Source: Solirubrobacter phytolaccae
Lineage (GTDB): Bacteria > Actinomycetota > Thermoleophilia > Solirubrobacterales > Solirubrobacteraceae
Length of the DNA stretch: 64,000 bases
Assembly (NCBI RefSeq): GCF_027587195.1
Contig: NZ_JAPDDP010000033.1
Coordinates: 1-64,000 of the forward strand
Direction: 5' to 3'
The first letter of the stretch is position 1. Each line of letters opens with the position of its first letter. A model generated the notes under the pieces. That model searched no databases. It was given only the letters and a program-made list of their open reading frames with translations, and was not told where the DNA came from. Made by a program: the position numbers and the translations under genes. This document shows, in pieces, positions 36,666-45,771 of this stretch.

Positions 36666-37700
36666 CTAGAAGAGCCCGGCGGGGTCTGAAGGCGGCTCCA
36701 GACCGAGGTGGCGGAAGGCGTGCGGCGTGGCGCAGCGACCCCTCGGCGTACGCAGGATGAACCCGCGCTGGAGCAGGTACGGCTCGTAGACGTCCTCGAC
36801 GGTGTCCTGCTCCTCGTGCACGGCGACCGCGAGGGTGGACAGACCAACTGGTCCGCCTCCGAACCGATCGCAGATCACGGTGAGGATCTCGCGGTCCAGC
36901 CGATCGAGGCCTTCGTCGTCCACGCCCATGGCGTCCAGCGCCGCGTACGCGGTGGTCGCGTCCACGGTGCCGTTGCCGTGCACCTGCGCGAAGTCGCGCA
37001 CGCGCTTGAGCAGCCGGTTGGCCACGCGCGGGGTGCCGCGCGAGCGCTCGGCGACCGCGCGGGCACCGTCCATGTGCACGGCGACGCCGAGCACGTGGGC
37101 GCTGCGGGCGACGATCGCGGCCAGCTCGTCCGGGCTGTAGAGGTCCAGCCGGTGCTGGATGCCGAAGCGGTCGCGCAACGGCGTCGAGAGCAGGCCGGCG
37201 CGCGTCGTGGCGCCGATCAGCGTGAACGGCGGGATCGGCAGCGTGACGACCTTGGCCCCTGCGCCGACGCCGAACGTGATCGGCAGCTCGCCGTCTTCCA
37301 TCGCCGGATAGAAGGTCTCCTCCACCGCCCGTGGCAGCCGGTGGATCTCGTCGACGAAGAAGACGCTGCGCGGCTCCAGGTCGGTGAGGAAGGCGGCGAT
37401 GTCGCCCTTGCGCTCGAGCGCCGGGCCGGCGGTCTGCACGAACGGGACCTCGAGCTCCTCGGCGATGATCCGGGCGAGGCTCGTCTTCCCCAGGCCGGGC
37501 GGGCCGGCCAGCAGGACGTGGTCCAGCGCCTCCCCGCGGGCGGCCGCGGCCTTGATCGAGACGTCGAGCTGGGCCTTCAGCGCGGGCTGGCCGACGAACT
37601 CGTCCAGCCGCCGTGGCCGCAGCGACTGCTCCGCGTCGTCGTCCTCCCGGACGCGCGGCGTCTGGATCCGCTCCAGGTCGGCGCCGGGGGTGCGGATCAT
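36666..37700 (-). CDS. ruvB: Holliday junction branch migration ATPase RuvB
   Basis: 344 residues, standard length. Walker A GPPGLGKTS near residue 66, Walker B VFFVDEIHRLP, sensor 1 IGATTRAGLL and the C-terminal winged-helix region (ICDRFGGGPVGLSTLAVAV). Forms the hexameric motor on RuvA. Its ATG overlaps the ruvA stop (ATGA) in the operon ruvC-ruvA-ruvB. Confidence 0.97.
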   Translation of the reverse strand: MIRTPGADLERIQTPRVREDDDAEQSLRPRRLDEFVGQPALKAQLDVSIKAAAARGEALDHVLLAGPPGLGKTSLARIIAEELEVPFVQTAGPALERKGDIAAFLTDLEPRSVFFVDEIHRLPRAVEETFYPAMEDGELPITFGVGAGAKVVTLPIPPFTLIGATTRAGLLSTPLRDRFGIQHRLDLYSPDELAAIVARSAHVLGVAVHMDGARAVAERSRGTPRVANRLLKRVRDFAQVHGNGTVDATTAYAALDAMGVDDEGLDRLDREILTVICDRFGGGPVGLSTLAVAVHEEQDTVEDVYEPYLLQRGFILRTPRGRCATPHAFRHLGLEPPSDPAGLF

Positions 37701-38275
37701 CGGCGCGACACCTTCAGGGCGTGGGTGATGAGGGCCTCGGGCGTGTCACCCGCGGCGCCGTCCAGCAGCTTCTCGATCTCCGGCGGGGCGAAGCCGAGCC
37801 CGAGCAGGCCGTTGCGGGCCTGGACGCGTGGGTCGTCCGAGCCGAGGGTGCTCCCGGAGATCGGGTCCTGGACGTCCGGGATCTTCGTCTTGAGCTCGAC
37901 GATGATCCGCTCGGCGGTGCGCTTGCCGATCCCCGGCACGGCCACCAGCCGCGCGGTGTCCGACGCCGCGACCGCGGCCAGCAGCTCCCGCGGCGGGCCG
38001 CCGCTCAGCACCGCCAGCGCCATCTTCGGGCCGACGCCCTGGACGCCGATCAGCAGCAGGAAGAGATCCCGCTCCTCCTCGGTGGCGAAGCCCATGAGCG
38101 TGAGCGCGTCCTCGCGCACGATCAGGTGCGTGAAGAGCGTCACCGGTTCGCCGATCCGCGGCACGTGGCTGAGCGTCTCGGCCGAGACGCCGAGCCGGTA
38201 GCCAACGCCCCCGCAGGAGACGACGACGTGGTCGCCGCGGCGGACCGCGACCTCACCCGAGACGAGCGCGATCAT
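37697..38275 (-). CDS. ruvA: Holliday junction binding protein RuvA
   Basis: 192 residues starting MIALVSGEVA at 38275. Domain I beta-barrel (to about 62, ending LFTHLIVREDALTLMGF), helix-hairpin-helix domain II (LLIGVQGVGPKMALAVLSG and LVAVPGIGKRTAERIIVELK) and a flexible link to domain III (ALITHALKVSRR) that contacts RuvB. Overlaps both neighbours by 4 nt. Confidence 0.97.
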   Translation of the reverse strand: MIALVSGEVAVRRGDHVVVSCGGVGYRLGVSAETLSHVPRIGEPVTLFTHLIVREDALTLMGFATEEERDLFLLLIGVQGVGPKMALAVLSGGPPRELLAAVAASDTARLVAVPGIGKRTAERIIVELKTKIPDVQDPISGSTLGSDDPRVQARNGLLGLGFAPPEIEKLLDGAAGDTPEALITHALKVSRR

Positions 38276-38772
38276 GCCGTCACCCGTTCCATCGCGGCCT
38301 GCAGCGACGCTCCGTTGGCGTGGCAGATGGCCACGGCGAGCGCGTCGGCCGCATGGTCGGGCGTGGGCAGCTCCGGCAGCGAGAGGAGTGTCTGGACCAT
38401 CCGCTGCACTTGCTCCTTCCCGGCCCGGCCGGAGCCGGTGACCGCGGTCTTGACCTGCTGAGGGGTGTAGGACGAGCAGCGGATCGCCCGCTGGCCGGCG
38501 GCGAGGATGACGACGCCGCGCGCCTGGCCGACGGCGAACGCCGACCGCGCGTTGGAGCCGAAGTACAGATCCTCGACCGCGACCGCTTCCGGGTTGTACT
38601 CGTCGATGAGCTCGCACACCCGCTGGTGGATGTGCGCGAGCCGCAGCCCCGCGTCCGTGCCCGCGCGCGTCTCGATCACGCCGCCGTCGAGCGCGACGAC
38701 ACGGCCGCGCTGATGCGCGACTACGCCGTAGCCGGTGTTGGCGACACCGGGGTCGATCCCGAGGACGATCAC
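38272..38772 (-). CDS. ruvC: Crossover junction endonuclease RuvC
   Basis: About 166 residues. The GTG at 38772 is preferred because GAGGCGG lies 6 nt upstream and the protein then begins (V)IVLGIDPGVANTGYGVV like other family members; an ATG at 38787 is the longer option. The first catalytic Asp is in GIDPG, the second acidic site in VAVEDLYFGSNARSAF, and the last pair in PTPDHAADALAVAICHA. Cuts Holliday junctions moved by RuvAB. Confidence 0.96.
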   Translation of the reverse strand: MIVLGIDPGVANTGYGVVAHQRGRVVALDGGVIETRAGTDAGLRLAHIHQRVCELIDEYNPEAVAVEDLYFGSNARSAFAVGQARGVVILAAGQRAIRCSSYTPQQVKTAVTGSGRAGKEQVQRMVQTLLSLPELPTPDHAADALAVAICHANGASLQAAMERVTA

Positions 38773-38812
38773 GTGCACCCGCCTCATTCTGCGGAGGGGG
38801 TCGGACGTCCTT

Positions 38813-39235
38813 CTATTTCGGCAGCGAGCTTCCTGCGAACCCGAAGAACCAGATCGCGAAGGCGACGAGCGCCACCCCCACCGAGACGATCATCACGGTG
38901 TCGAGCACGCCGCCGCGGCGGCTGGAGGTCCGCTCGGCCCGCATCGACCGCAGCCAGGCGCCGCGGTGGCGCTCCTGCGCGCGGCCCGTGAGCCGGCCGT
39001 GCAGCCGGTCGAGCCAGCCGAGGAACTTGCCCACGATCGCCATCCCGACCGGCAGCCCGAGGATGATCAGCAGGTACGGTCCGGCGCTCGGGTTCGACGA
39101 GTCCGCGAGCTGCGAGGCGACGTAGATCAGCCCCAGCGGGACGCCGATCCACATCACCACGGAGCCGACCGCCATCAGCAGCACGAGCGCCATCGCGGCC
39201 GGTGAGTAGGGCGAGCGCAGCATCGTCGGCCTCAT
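38813..39235 (-). CDS. Integral membrane protein, 140 aa
   Basis: ATG at 39235 chosen; a GTG at 39265 would overlap the promoter of the divergent AraC gene. Two helices near the N-terminus (ALVLLMAVGSVVMWIGVPLG and YLLIILGLPVGMAIVG), a basic loop, and a last helix (VMIVSVGVALVAFAIWFFGF). No recognised family. Confidence 0.7.
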   Translation of the reverse strand: MRPTMLRSPYSPAAMALVLLMAVGSVVMWIGVPLGLIYVASQLADSSNPSAGPYLLIILGLPVGMAIVGKFLGWLDRLHGRLTGRAQERHRGAWLRSMRAERTSSRRGGVLDTVMIVSVGVALVAFAIWFFGFAGSSLPK

Positions 39236-39265
39236 GTTCCCGGAAACTCTGGGCACAATCGTCAC

Positions 39266-40060
39266 ATGTACCGTGAGCTCGCTCCCCCGGACGACGTGGC
39301 CGAATCGGTCGCGTGCGTGTGGGAGAGCGTCTCGAGCGGCGGCGTGATCCTGCCGGACGGCTGCGTGGACCTCGTCTGGGGCGGTGAGGGGCTCAAGATC
39401 GCCGGTCCCGCCACGCGCGCGGCGCTCGGTGGCGTGCCCGCCGGGAACGCCGTGTTCGGCGTGCGGTTCCGGCTCGGCGCGGCGGGCGCGGGGCTCGGGA
39501 TTCCGGCCGCCGAGGTCGCCGATCTCAGCGTCGACGCCGAAGAAGTCCTGGGCCGTGGCGTGTCAGAGCGCGTCGCCGACGGTGGCCTGCCCGCGCTGCT
39601 CGCGCTGGTCCGCGAACGGCTGCAGCCCGTCGACCCGATCACCCGCGCCGCCGCGCTCGCGATGGCCCGCCCGGACACGCGCGTGGCGGAGCTGGGCGCG
39701 ACGCTCGGCCTGAGCGAGCGCCAGCTGCGGCGCCGCTTCCTCGACGCGGTCGGGTACGGCCCGAAGACGCTCGCGCGGGTGCTCCGCTTCCAGCGCTTCC
39801 TCACGCTCGCCGCGGCGGGGCGCGACGAGGCGCGCGGTGGCGCTGCGCCGCGAACGTCCAGCCGGCGGCCGCCCGCCGATCTCGCACGGCTGGCGCTCGA
39901 CGCGGGCTACGCCGACCAGGCGCACCTCACGCGCGAGGCGCGGCGGCTGTCCGGCCGCACGCCGGCGGAGCTGATCGCGAGCGGCGCGGGGCCGGCGGGC
40001 GAACGTGTCCGTTCCGTTCAAGCCGTCGGCGCGCCGGGCGCGTACCGTCCGGCGGGATGA
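39266..40060 (+). CDS. AraC-family transcriptional regulator
   Basis: 264 residues. The N-terminal ~110 residues match the sensor type with VWESVSSGGVILPDGCVDLVW and GVRFRLGAAGAGLGIP. The C-terminal HTH_18 region has two helix-turn-helix units (VAELGATLGLSERQLRRRF and LARLALDAGYADQAHLTREARRLSGRTPAEL). Its stop overlaps the start of the toroid-like gene (ATGA), whose expression it may control. Confidence 0.9.
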   Translation: MYRELAPPDDVAESVACVWESVSSGGVILPDGCVDLVWGGEGLKIAGPATRAALGGVPAGNAVFGVRFRLGAAGAGLGIPAAEVADLSVDAEEVLGRGVSERVADGGLPALLALVRERLQPVDPITRAAALAMARPDTRVAELGATLGLSERQLRRRFLDAVGYGPKTLARVLRFQRFLTLAAAGRDEARGGAAPRTSSRRPPADLARLALDAGYADQAHLTREARRLSGRTPAELIASGAGPAGERVRSVQAVGAPGAYRPAG

Positions 40061-40896
40061 TCGACCGAGCAGAGGCGTACATCTGGAAGACGGCGCGCGT
40101 GCTGGAGCAGCGGCGCTTCGAGGTCCTGTTCAAGGACGGGGATCCCGAGGCCGTGAAGGCCGCCCTGGAGCCGTACAAGACCGCGGACGGCGGCTACGGC
40201 TACGCGCTGGAGCCCGACGGGCGCGGCCCCACGAGTCAGCCCCCGCACATCTGGACCGCGCTGGAGGCGCTGGAGGACGTCGGCGCGACCGATCCGCGCG
40301 TGCCCGACCACCTGCAGACGATCACCGCGCCCGACGGCGGCGTGCCGGTCGCGACCGTGGCGATGAACGATTGGCCAGTCGCGCCGTGGTGGGCGATCGG
40401 CACCGAAGGGTCGCTCCTGGCCACCGCGCTGCTGTACGCGCCGCTCTCCACGCACGTCCAGCATCCGTGGCTCGACGGGGCCGAGGCGTTCCTGTGGAAG
40501 ACCGTCGACGGGATCGAGAAGACGCACCCGTACGAGGTCGAGGCCGCGATCACGTTCCTGGACGCCGCGCGTGACCGGCCGCGCGCGGAGGCGGCGGCGC
40601 AGCGGCTCGGGCAGCTCGTCCGCGAGCAGAACCTCGTGGGCGTGCAGCCCGAGGGCTACTCGGTCGGAGAGATCCACCACCCGCACGACTTCGCGAAGTC
40701 CGCGGACAGCCTCGCCCGCGCGTGGTTCACGGACGCGGAGCTCGAGGCCTCGCTCGACCACCTCGCCTCGCGTCAGAACGACGAGGGCGGCTGGGACATC
40801 ACGTGGTCCGTGTGGACCCCCGCGATCAAGATCGAGTGGAGCGGGCTGGTGACGATCGCAGCGCTCAAGACGCTGCGATCGTACGGGCGCGTCTAG
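40057..40896 (+). CDS. Alpha/alpha-toroid (prenyltransferase/terpene-cyclase-like) protein
   Basis: 279 residues of regular helix pairs with Gly/Trp turns, notably YKTADGGYGYALEPDGRG near residue 40 and ASRQNDEGGWDITWSVW near 245, which resemble QW-type turns of squalene-cyclase and prenyltransferase-like toroids. The catalytic DxDD of cyclases and zinc ligands of prenyltransferases are not seen. Role unknown. Translationally coupled to an AraC-type regulator. Confidence 0.7.
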   Translation: MIDRAEAYIWKTARVLEQRRFEVLFKDGDPEAVKAALEPYKTADGGYGYALEPDGRGPTSQPPHIWTALEALEDVGATDPRVPDHLQTITAPDGGVPVATVAMNDWPVAPWWAIGTEGSLLATALLYAPLSTHVQHPWLDGAEAFLWKTVDGIEKTHPYEVEAAITFLDAARDRPRAEAAAQRLGQLVREQNLVGVQPEGYSVGEIHHPHDFAKSADSLARAWFTDAELEASLDHLASRQNDEGGWDITWSVWTPAIKIEWSGLVTIAALKTLRSYGRV

Positions 40897-40909
40897 CCCG
40901 CAGACCAGC

Positions 40910-40972
40910 GGGAGCATCGCCCTCTGGGCGATACTCCCAGGCTAAGCGAGCCCGCAGGGCGAGGCTTAGCCC
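40910..40972. repeat. 63-bp double-hairpin repeat, copy 2
   Basis: Same structure as copy 1 (9430-9492): GGGAG-ATCGCC/GGCGAT-CTCCC then GGCTAAGC/GGCTTAGCC around GAGCCCGCAGGGCGAG. It lies between convergent genes, and the TAA stop of the YebC gene falls inside its last arm. Confidence 0.75.
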
Positions 40973-41715
40973 GCGATTTTCTCGAGGACGTCGGCGGCGA
41001 CGTCGAAGTTCGCGTGGATCTCGTCGGTGTCGTCGAGATCCTCGAGGGTGTCGATCAGCTTCATCAGCTTGGTCGCGCCCTCTTCGTCCAGCGGCACCTG
41101 CACCGTCGGGCGGTACATGATCGAGAACTCCGTCAGCTCGATCCCGGCCTCGGTCAGCGCGGAGCGGACCGCGGTGAGGTCGGACGGCTCGCACAGGACC
41201 TCGAAGACGTCCTCGTCGAGCACGATGTCCTCGGCGCCGGCGTCCACCGCCGGCATCAGGTCGTCCTCGGAGTAGCGCTCGCCGTCGACGAGCACGACGC
41301 CCTTCTTGTCGAACAGGTACGCGACCGAGCCGGGCTCGCCGAGGCTGCCGCCGTGCTTGCCGAACGCGTGGCGGACCTCCGCGCTGGTGCGGTTGCGGTT
41401 GTCCGTGAGCGCTTCGACGAGGAGCGCCACGCCGCCGGGGCCGTAGCCCTCGTACATGACGTGGTCGTAGGACTCCGTGTCCGCGCCCGCGCCGGTGCCC
41501 TTCGCGATCGCGCGCTCGATGTTGTCCTTCGGCATCGAGGCGGCCTTCGCCTTCTGCACGGCCAGGCCGAGGGCGGGGTTCCCCTCGACGTCACCGCCGC
41601 CTTCCTTCGCCGCGACGGTGATCGCCCGCGCGAGCTTCGTGAAGAGCTTGCCGCGACGCGAGTCGACGATCGCCTTCTTGTGCTTGATTCCCGCCCACTT
41701 GGAATGACCGGCCAT
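40966..41715 (-). CDS. yebC: YebC/PmpR-family protein
   Basis: 249 residues with the hallmark start MAGHSKWAGIKHKKAIVDSR, then AASMPKDNIERAIAKG and NRNRTSAEVRHAFGKHGG. The family was long annotated as transcriptional regulators; some members are now linked to translation of proline-rich stretches. Often found beside ruvC; here it is about 2 kb from the ruv operon. The reading frame ends inside a double-hairpin repeat. Confidence 0.95.
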   Translation of the reverse strand: MAGHSKWAGIKHKKAIVDSRRGKLFTKLARAITVAAKEGGGDVEGNPALGLAVQKAKAASMPKDNIERAIAKGTGAGADTESYDHVMYEGYGPGGVALLVEALTDNRNRTSAEVRHAFGKHGGSLGEPGSVAYLFDKKGVVLVDGERYSEDDLMPAVDAGAEDIVLDEDVFEVLCEPSDLTAVRSALTEAGIELTEFSIMYRPTVQVPLDEEGATKLMKLIDTLEDLDDTDEIHANFDVAADVLEKIAG

Positions 41716-41861
41716 GGGCGGGGATTCTAGAAGAGCGCAGAAACTCCGACACGCGTCGAAATCCCCTGCGTCATCAGGGTCGACACGCCGGTGACCCAGG
41801 GGCTGAAGCCCGCCTCGCATAGACCGCACCGGCGGCCCTAGACGACAAGGAAGTGCTCCCC

Positions 41862-43904
41862 ATGCCGGCTGCCCCTGCCGGTCGCGTCCCGCTGCCTGCC
41901 GGCGGCGGGATCGATCGCCCCTGCTCCAGCACACGCCGTGGCTTTGTCTTCGGCGGTGGTGCCCTGCTCGCCTCGATGCTGATCCCCGGCGCGCGCGCCC
42001 CGCGGGCGGCCGCCGCCGCGAACGCGCTCGATGGCGCCGCCTACTGGGCGTTCGCGGACCGCATGCAGGACACGCTCGACGGCTACTGGCGGGACGGGCT
42101 GTACCGGCCGGAGCGGTCGATGGTCAACGCGACGATGCTCCTCACGCACAGCGCCGCCGCGGTCGCCGGGCACACCGGCGCCGCGCGGCGCGACGACCGC
42201 GTGCGTGAGCTCGTCGACCGTCTGTGCACCGGGCCGGCGTGGGTGAAGAGCCCGTCGACCGGCTCGCAGGGCCACATGCCCGGCTGGCGTGACGGGATGA
42301 CCGGCGGCGGCATCCAGCACCTCGTGGTGGACACCGAGATCGTCTGGGGCCTCCTGCACGCGTGGCGCGCGCGGGAAGTCCTCGGCCTCGACGGCGACCT
42401 GATCGCCGACCGCATCGTCAGCACCGCCAGCGGCCAGTTCTGGCGCTGGCCGGCGCTCCGGCTCAACCAGGCGAACTGGTACGTGCGCATGTACGCGGCG
42501 GCCGCGGAGGTCGGCGGCGACAAGGGCAGCTTCCACGACCAGATCCTCAAGCAGCTGCGCCGCTTCGTCGACGGCGCCAAGCAGCCGATGAGCGGCGCGA
42601 CGATCTCCAACCTCGGCCCCAGCTACCGCTTCCACTACCTCCCGGGCAGCACCGAGAACCACAAGTACAACCTCGACAGCGCCGAGTACGCGAACATCGT
42701 CTGCGGCATGCTCGTCGCTTACGAGCAGGCCCGCAAGGCCGGGATGCCGGCGCTCGACTCCACCCGCACCGCCGTCATCCGCAACTGGTGCGAGCGCGTC
42801 CTCTGCGGCTACTGGACGCACGCCGGCTACCTGAACTGGGACACCGGCCTCGGCTTCAAGCGCTGGCACCAGGGCAAGAAGCTCGGCCTCTCCCAGGGCG
42901 CCCTGCTCGGCATCGCCGCCTGCGACGAGCTCTCCGACCACGGCGCGTGGGCCAAGCACATGCTCGACCGCTCCTTCGAGCTCTTCGGCCGCTGGACCGA
43001 CCGCGCCAAGGGCCTCCCGCCCGCGAACGCGTTCGGCGTGCCGTCGATCGACGACAACGAGTCCTCCGCCCTCCTCGCCGCCGCCCGCGTGCAGGCCAAC
43101 GCGGCCCAGGCCGCCCTGCTCGGCCTCGGCGCGATGGGCGCGGAGGAGCCGCCGCCGTTGTACGCCTACGACCCCGACGTCGGACGCCTGGCCGTGACGA
43201 CGCCGTCCTACAACACGGCGATCGTGGCCGTGAACCGCGGCGCGTTCCCGTACGGCGGGCTCGAGCTCTCGCGGCTCTTCGACGGCCAGCAGGACGTCGC
43301 GGGCGGCGTGGGTGGCCGGCCGCCGGCGTCCTTCGGCGTCGTCGTGAGGGACGCCGGCGGGAAGATCGTCCACGCGTCCCAGCGGGCGGTCGACCGGGAC
43401 AAGCCCCTGCAGCTGCTGGCGCCGCACGACACCAAGCCGCCCTACGCCGGCGCGTTCTCCACCCTCCGCGTGCGCGGGAAGGTCACGCGCGGCTCGATCG
43501 CGATCGAGACGACCCACACGTTCCGGGCGACGTACATCGAGACGTCCTGGAACGTGGACGGGGCCGACGGGAAGACGATCGAGGTGCTGTTCCCGTCTTG
43601 GGGGAAGGGGGCGCGGGTGTGGGCCGTGAACGCGGCCGGTGAGCGGTCGACCGTACGCGGGTCCGTGTCGCTGGAGGGCGTGGACTACTTCCACGTCGAG
43701 AGTGAGTTGTCGGGCTACGTGGTGGTGATTCGCAGCGGGGCGGCGAACGCGAGCGCCGCGGCCAAGGCGGTGGCTTCGCAGTCGTCGGCTCCGGACCCCG
43801 GGCCCACGTTGACCGTGCGGGCTAAGGGGTCGTCGGTGACGGCGCGTGTGGCGCCCGTGCGGTCGGTGGACGAAGCGCGAGCTGTAGCGGGCCGCCTGGT
43901 GTAG
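41862..43904 (+). CDS. Tat-exported alpha/alpha-barrel polysaccharide-lyase-like protein
   Basis: 680 residues. ATG at 41862 is preferred over GTG at 41853 because AAGGAAG then has usable spacing. A twin-arginine signal (STRRGFVFGGGALLASML) precedes about 380 residues of helix pairs rich in Trp, Tyr and His (WRDGLYRPERSMVNATMLL, SYRFHYLPGSTENHKYNLDSAEY), then a beta-sandwich half (YNTAIVAVNRGAFPYGG). This two-part layout is that of heparinase/alginate-lyase-like and hyaluronate-lyase-like enzymes. Residues Y/H/N of such a site are visible but the family is not certain. Probably degrades an acidic polysaccharide outside the cell. Confidence 0.75.
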   Translation: MPAAPAGRVPLPAGGGIDRPCSSTRRGFVFGGGALLASMLIPGARAPRAAAAANALDGAAYWAFADRMQDTLDGYWRDGLYRPERSMVNATMLLTHSAAAVAGHTGAARRDDRVRELVDRLCTGPAWVKSPSTGSQGHMPGWRDGMTGGGIQHLVVDTEIVWGLLHAWRAREVLGLDGDLIADRIVSTASGQFWRWPALRLNQANWYVRMYAAAAEVGGDKGSFHDQILKQLRRFVDGAKQPMSGATISNLGPSYRFHYLPGSTENHKYNLDSAEYANIVCGMLVAYEQARKAGMPALDSTRTAVIRNWCERVLCGYWTHAGYLNWDTGLGFKRWHQGKKLGLSQGALLGIAACDELSDHGAWAKHMLDRSFELFGRWTDRAKGLPPANAFGVPSIDDNESSALLAAARVQANAAQAALLGLGAMGAEEPPPLYAYDPDVGRLAVTTPSYNTAIVAVNRGAFPYGGLELSRLFDGQQDVAGGVGGRPPASFGVVVRDAGGKIVHASQRAVDRDKPLQLLAPHDTKPPYAGAFSTLRVRGKVTRGSIAIETTHTFRATYIETSWNVDGADGKTIEVLFPSWGKGARVWAVNAAGERSTVRGSVSLEGVDYFHVESELSGYVVVIRSGAANASAAAKAVASQSSAPDPGPTLTVRAKGSSVTARVAPVRSVDEARAVAGRLV

Positions 43905-43909
43905 CCGAG

Positions 43910-44225
43910 CGTTCGTGGTCGCTTTGGTCCGCTCCCCGTCCGGGCGACCAAGGTCGCGCACGACCGCGCTCCGAACAAAGGGGGTGTGGTCACAAACTCC
44001 CGCATAGCGGGAGTTTCCGACCGCACCCCCTCTCCGCGCCCGTTCGTCGACCGGAAACCGATCGCGCCGAGCCCAGGCGGCACGGCCGAGGGACGATCTT
44101 CGATGCCCGTAACTTGACGGTAGGCCTGCACGGCGCTTCTAGGGAACACCGCGCGGAGCCCGAGCGGGCGCTGAGCCCGGGCGCGCGGTCGGCACCCGGG
44201 CTCCCTTCCCCCTCGATGGCCGTTG
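43910..44225. mobile_element. Palindromic MITE-like element, copy B (left end truncated)
   Basis: This fills the 330-bp gap between two convergent genes; no gene is seen. From about 43916 it follows copy A (7889-8210) almost base for base over 300 bp, with a changed central hairpin: the stem is 24 bp with a few mismatches (left arm starting GGGGGTGTGGTC, right arm ending ACCGCACCCCC) and a 3-nt loop. The right end corresponds to the inner right arm of copy A; the left inverted repeat is missing. Confidence 0.75.
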
Positions 44226-44234
44226 TTCGCCGGC

Positions 44235-45641
44235 TTACTCCACGGGGACCGGGGACGCCGTCTCCGTAGGCGTCGCCACGGCCGTCTCCGTCGGCACCGC
44301 CGTAGCGACGACAGTCGGCACCACCGTCGGAGCAACCGTCGGCGTCTCGACCGGGGTCGCAACCGGAGTCGCCACCACCGTCGGAACCGGCGTCGCCACA
44401 CTCGGCACAGGCCGCGCGAGCCCCTTCGGCGGCGCCTGCCGCGGCTTGTACGCCTCCCGCGCGATGTTCGCCAGAGCGTCCCGCCGCGCCTTCGAGCCGG
44501 GCGGCGAGAGATGGAACTTCTTCGCGCGGGCGAAGAACGCCTGCTGCTCTTCCGGCGTCGGGTTCGTGCGCATGAACGCCTTGACGGCGTGCAGGTAGAG
44601 CTTGCGGTCGTCGAAGCGGTGCGAGCGGGGCGTCGCCGGGACGCGGCGGGCCTTGCGCTTCGGCGTCGCCTTCTTGGTCGTGGCCGTCACGGCCGAGCGG
44701 GTGGCCACGGCGGTCGGCGTGGAATCCACGACAACCGCCTTCCCCGGCTCGGAGCGCTTGGGCTTGTGGGCGGCGCGCGGTCGGTCCGCGGCGTCCAGGT
44801 CAGCCGGGGTGACCATGGCGAGCTGCGGCTCCTCGCTCGCGTGGTGCTTGACCACGGGCACGGTGACGGCGCTGCCGCCGAGGACGAGCGCGCAGCACGT
44901 GCCGACCGCGACCTTCTGGACGGTGGCCACGCTGCCGCCGCCGATGAGCTGGGCGAGAACGCCCCACGGGCTCCAGCCCGCCAGCCGGCGCAGGCGCGAG
45001 GGACGCTCGCGCAGCAGCGCCTGGTGCGCGCGGCAACCGGCGCAGCTCCACAGGTGCCGACGGGCGATCTCGCTCGCACGCACGCCGCCGTCGGCCGCCA
45101 TTTCCAAGGCGTCCCGCACTGAGACGCAAGAGGTCTCGCGCGCCTCCGCGGTCTGGCGCAGGTTCGCGCGGGCCCGGGCGAGGAGCGAGCGAGTGGTGTC
45201 GACGGTCGTGTCCAGCCGGACGGCGACCTCCTCGTGCGAGAGCCCGTCCAGCGCGCTCATCACGAGCACGGACTTCTGGCGGTCCGGCAGGCGGTGGATG
45301 TCCCCGAGCAGCTCGCGCGCCTCCGTGCGGTCCACGAGCACCTCGGGCAGCTGGCCCGACGCGGACGGGAGCGTCTCCAGCTCGACGTCGCCGGCGGCCG
45401 CGCGCACCTTCGCGCGGCGCAGCTCGTCGAGCGAGGCGTTGCGGACGAGCCGCAGCAGCCACGCGCGCGTGTCGATCGGGACGACGCCGCCGCGCAGCGC
45501 CGTGTCGGCCCGCAGGTAGACGTCCTGCACGACGTCGTCGGGGTCATGACCGGACCCGCGCAGGAGCCGCCCGGCGTGCCGCCGCAGCACGGGGCGATGA
45601 CGCTCGAACTCAGTGGCGAACGTGTCCTCGTGGGTGAGCAG
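44235..45641 (-). CDS. ECF sigma factor fused to zinc-finger and membrane/extracellular region
   Basis: About 468 residues if a CTG at 45641 is used (AGGAGG at 45647-45652, spacing 5). A GTG at 45590 would cut region 2.1 (FERHRPVLRRHAGRLL). Region 2 (DPDDVVQDVYLRA, LLRLVRNASLDELRR) and region 4 (LPDRQKSVLVMSALDGLSHEEVAVRLDTT) are complete. A His-x3-Cys-x2-Cys motif follows (RRHLWSCAGC), then one membrane helix (VAVGTCCALVLGGSAVTVPVV), a basic region, and a long Pro/Thr/Val-rich end. The arrangement merges sigma factor and anti-sigma-like parts in one chain, implying membrane-bound self-control. Just beyond it lies palindromic element copy B. Confidence 0.85.
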   Translation of the reverse strand: MLTHEDTFATEFERHRPVLRRHAGRLLRGSGHDPDDVVQDVYLRADTALRGGVVPIDTRAWLLRLVRNASLDELRRAKVRAAAGDVELETLPSASGQLPEVLVDRTEARELLGDIHRLPDRQKSVLVMSALDGLSHEEVAVRLDTTVDTTRSLLARARANLRQTAEARETSCVSVRDALEMAADGGVRASEIARRHLWSCAGCRAHQALLRERPSRLRRLAGWSPWGVLAQLIGGGSVATVQKVAVGTCCALVLGGSAVTVPVVKHHASEEPQLAMVTPADLDAADRPRAAHKPKRSEPGKAVVVDSTPTAVATRSAVTATTKKATPKRKARRVPATPRSHRFDDRKLYLHAVKAFMRTNPTPEEQQAFFARAKKFHLSPPGSKARRDALANIAREAYKPRQAPPKGLARPVPSVATPVPTVVATPVATPVETPTVAPTVVPTVVATAVPTETAVATPTETASPVPVE

Positions 45642-45771
45642 GGGATCCTCCTGGGAAAACTCGGGCGGGCGGGTGGTCGACTCGGGAGACGCACCGGTCC
45701 GGTTGACGTGTCGCCTGTTCTTATTGGTTTCTTCGCGTCGTGTGACGGGGGTTATCCGTACGCTCCCCGCG

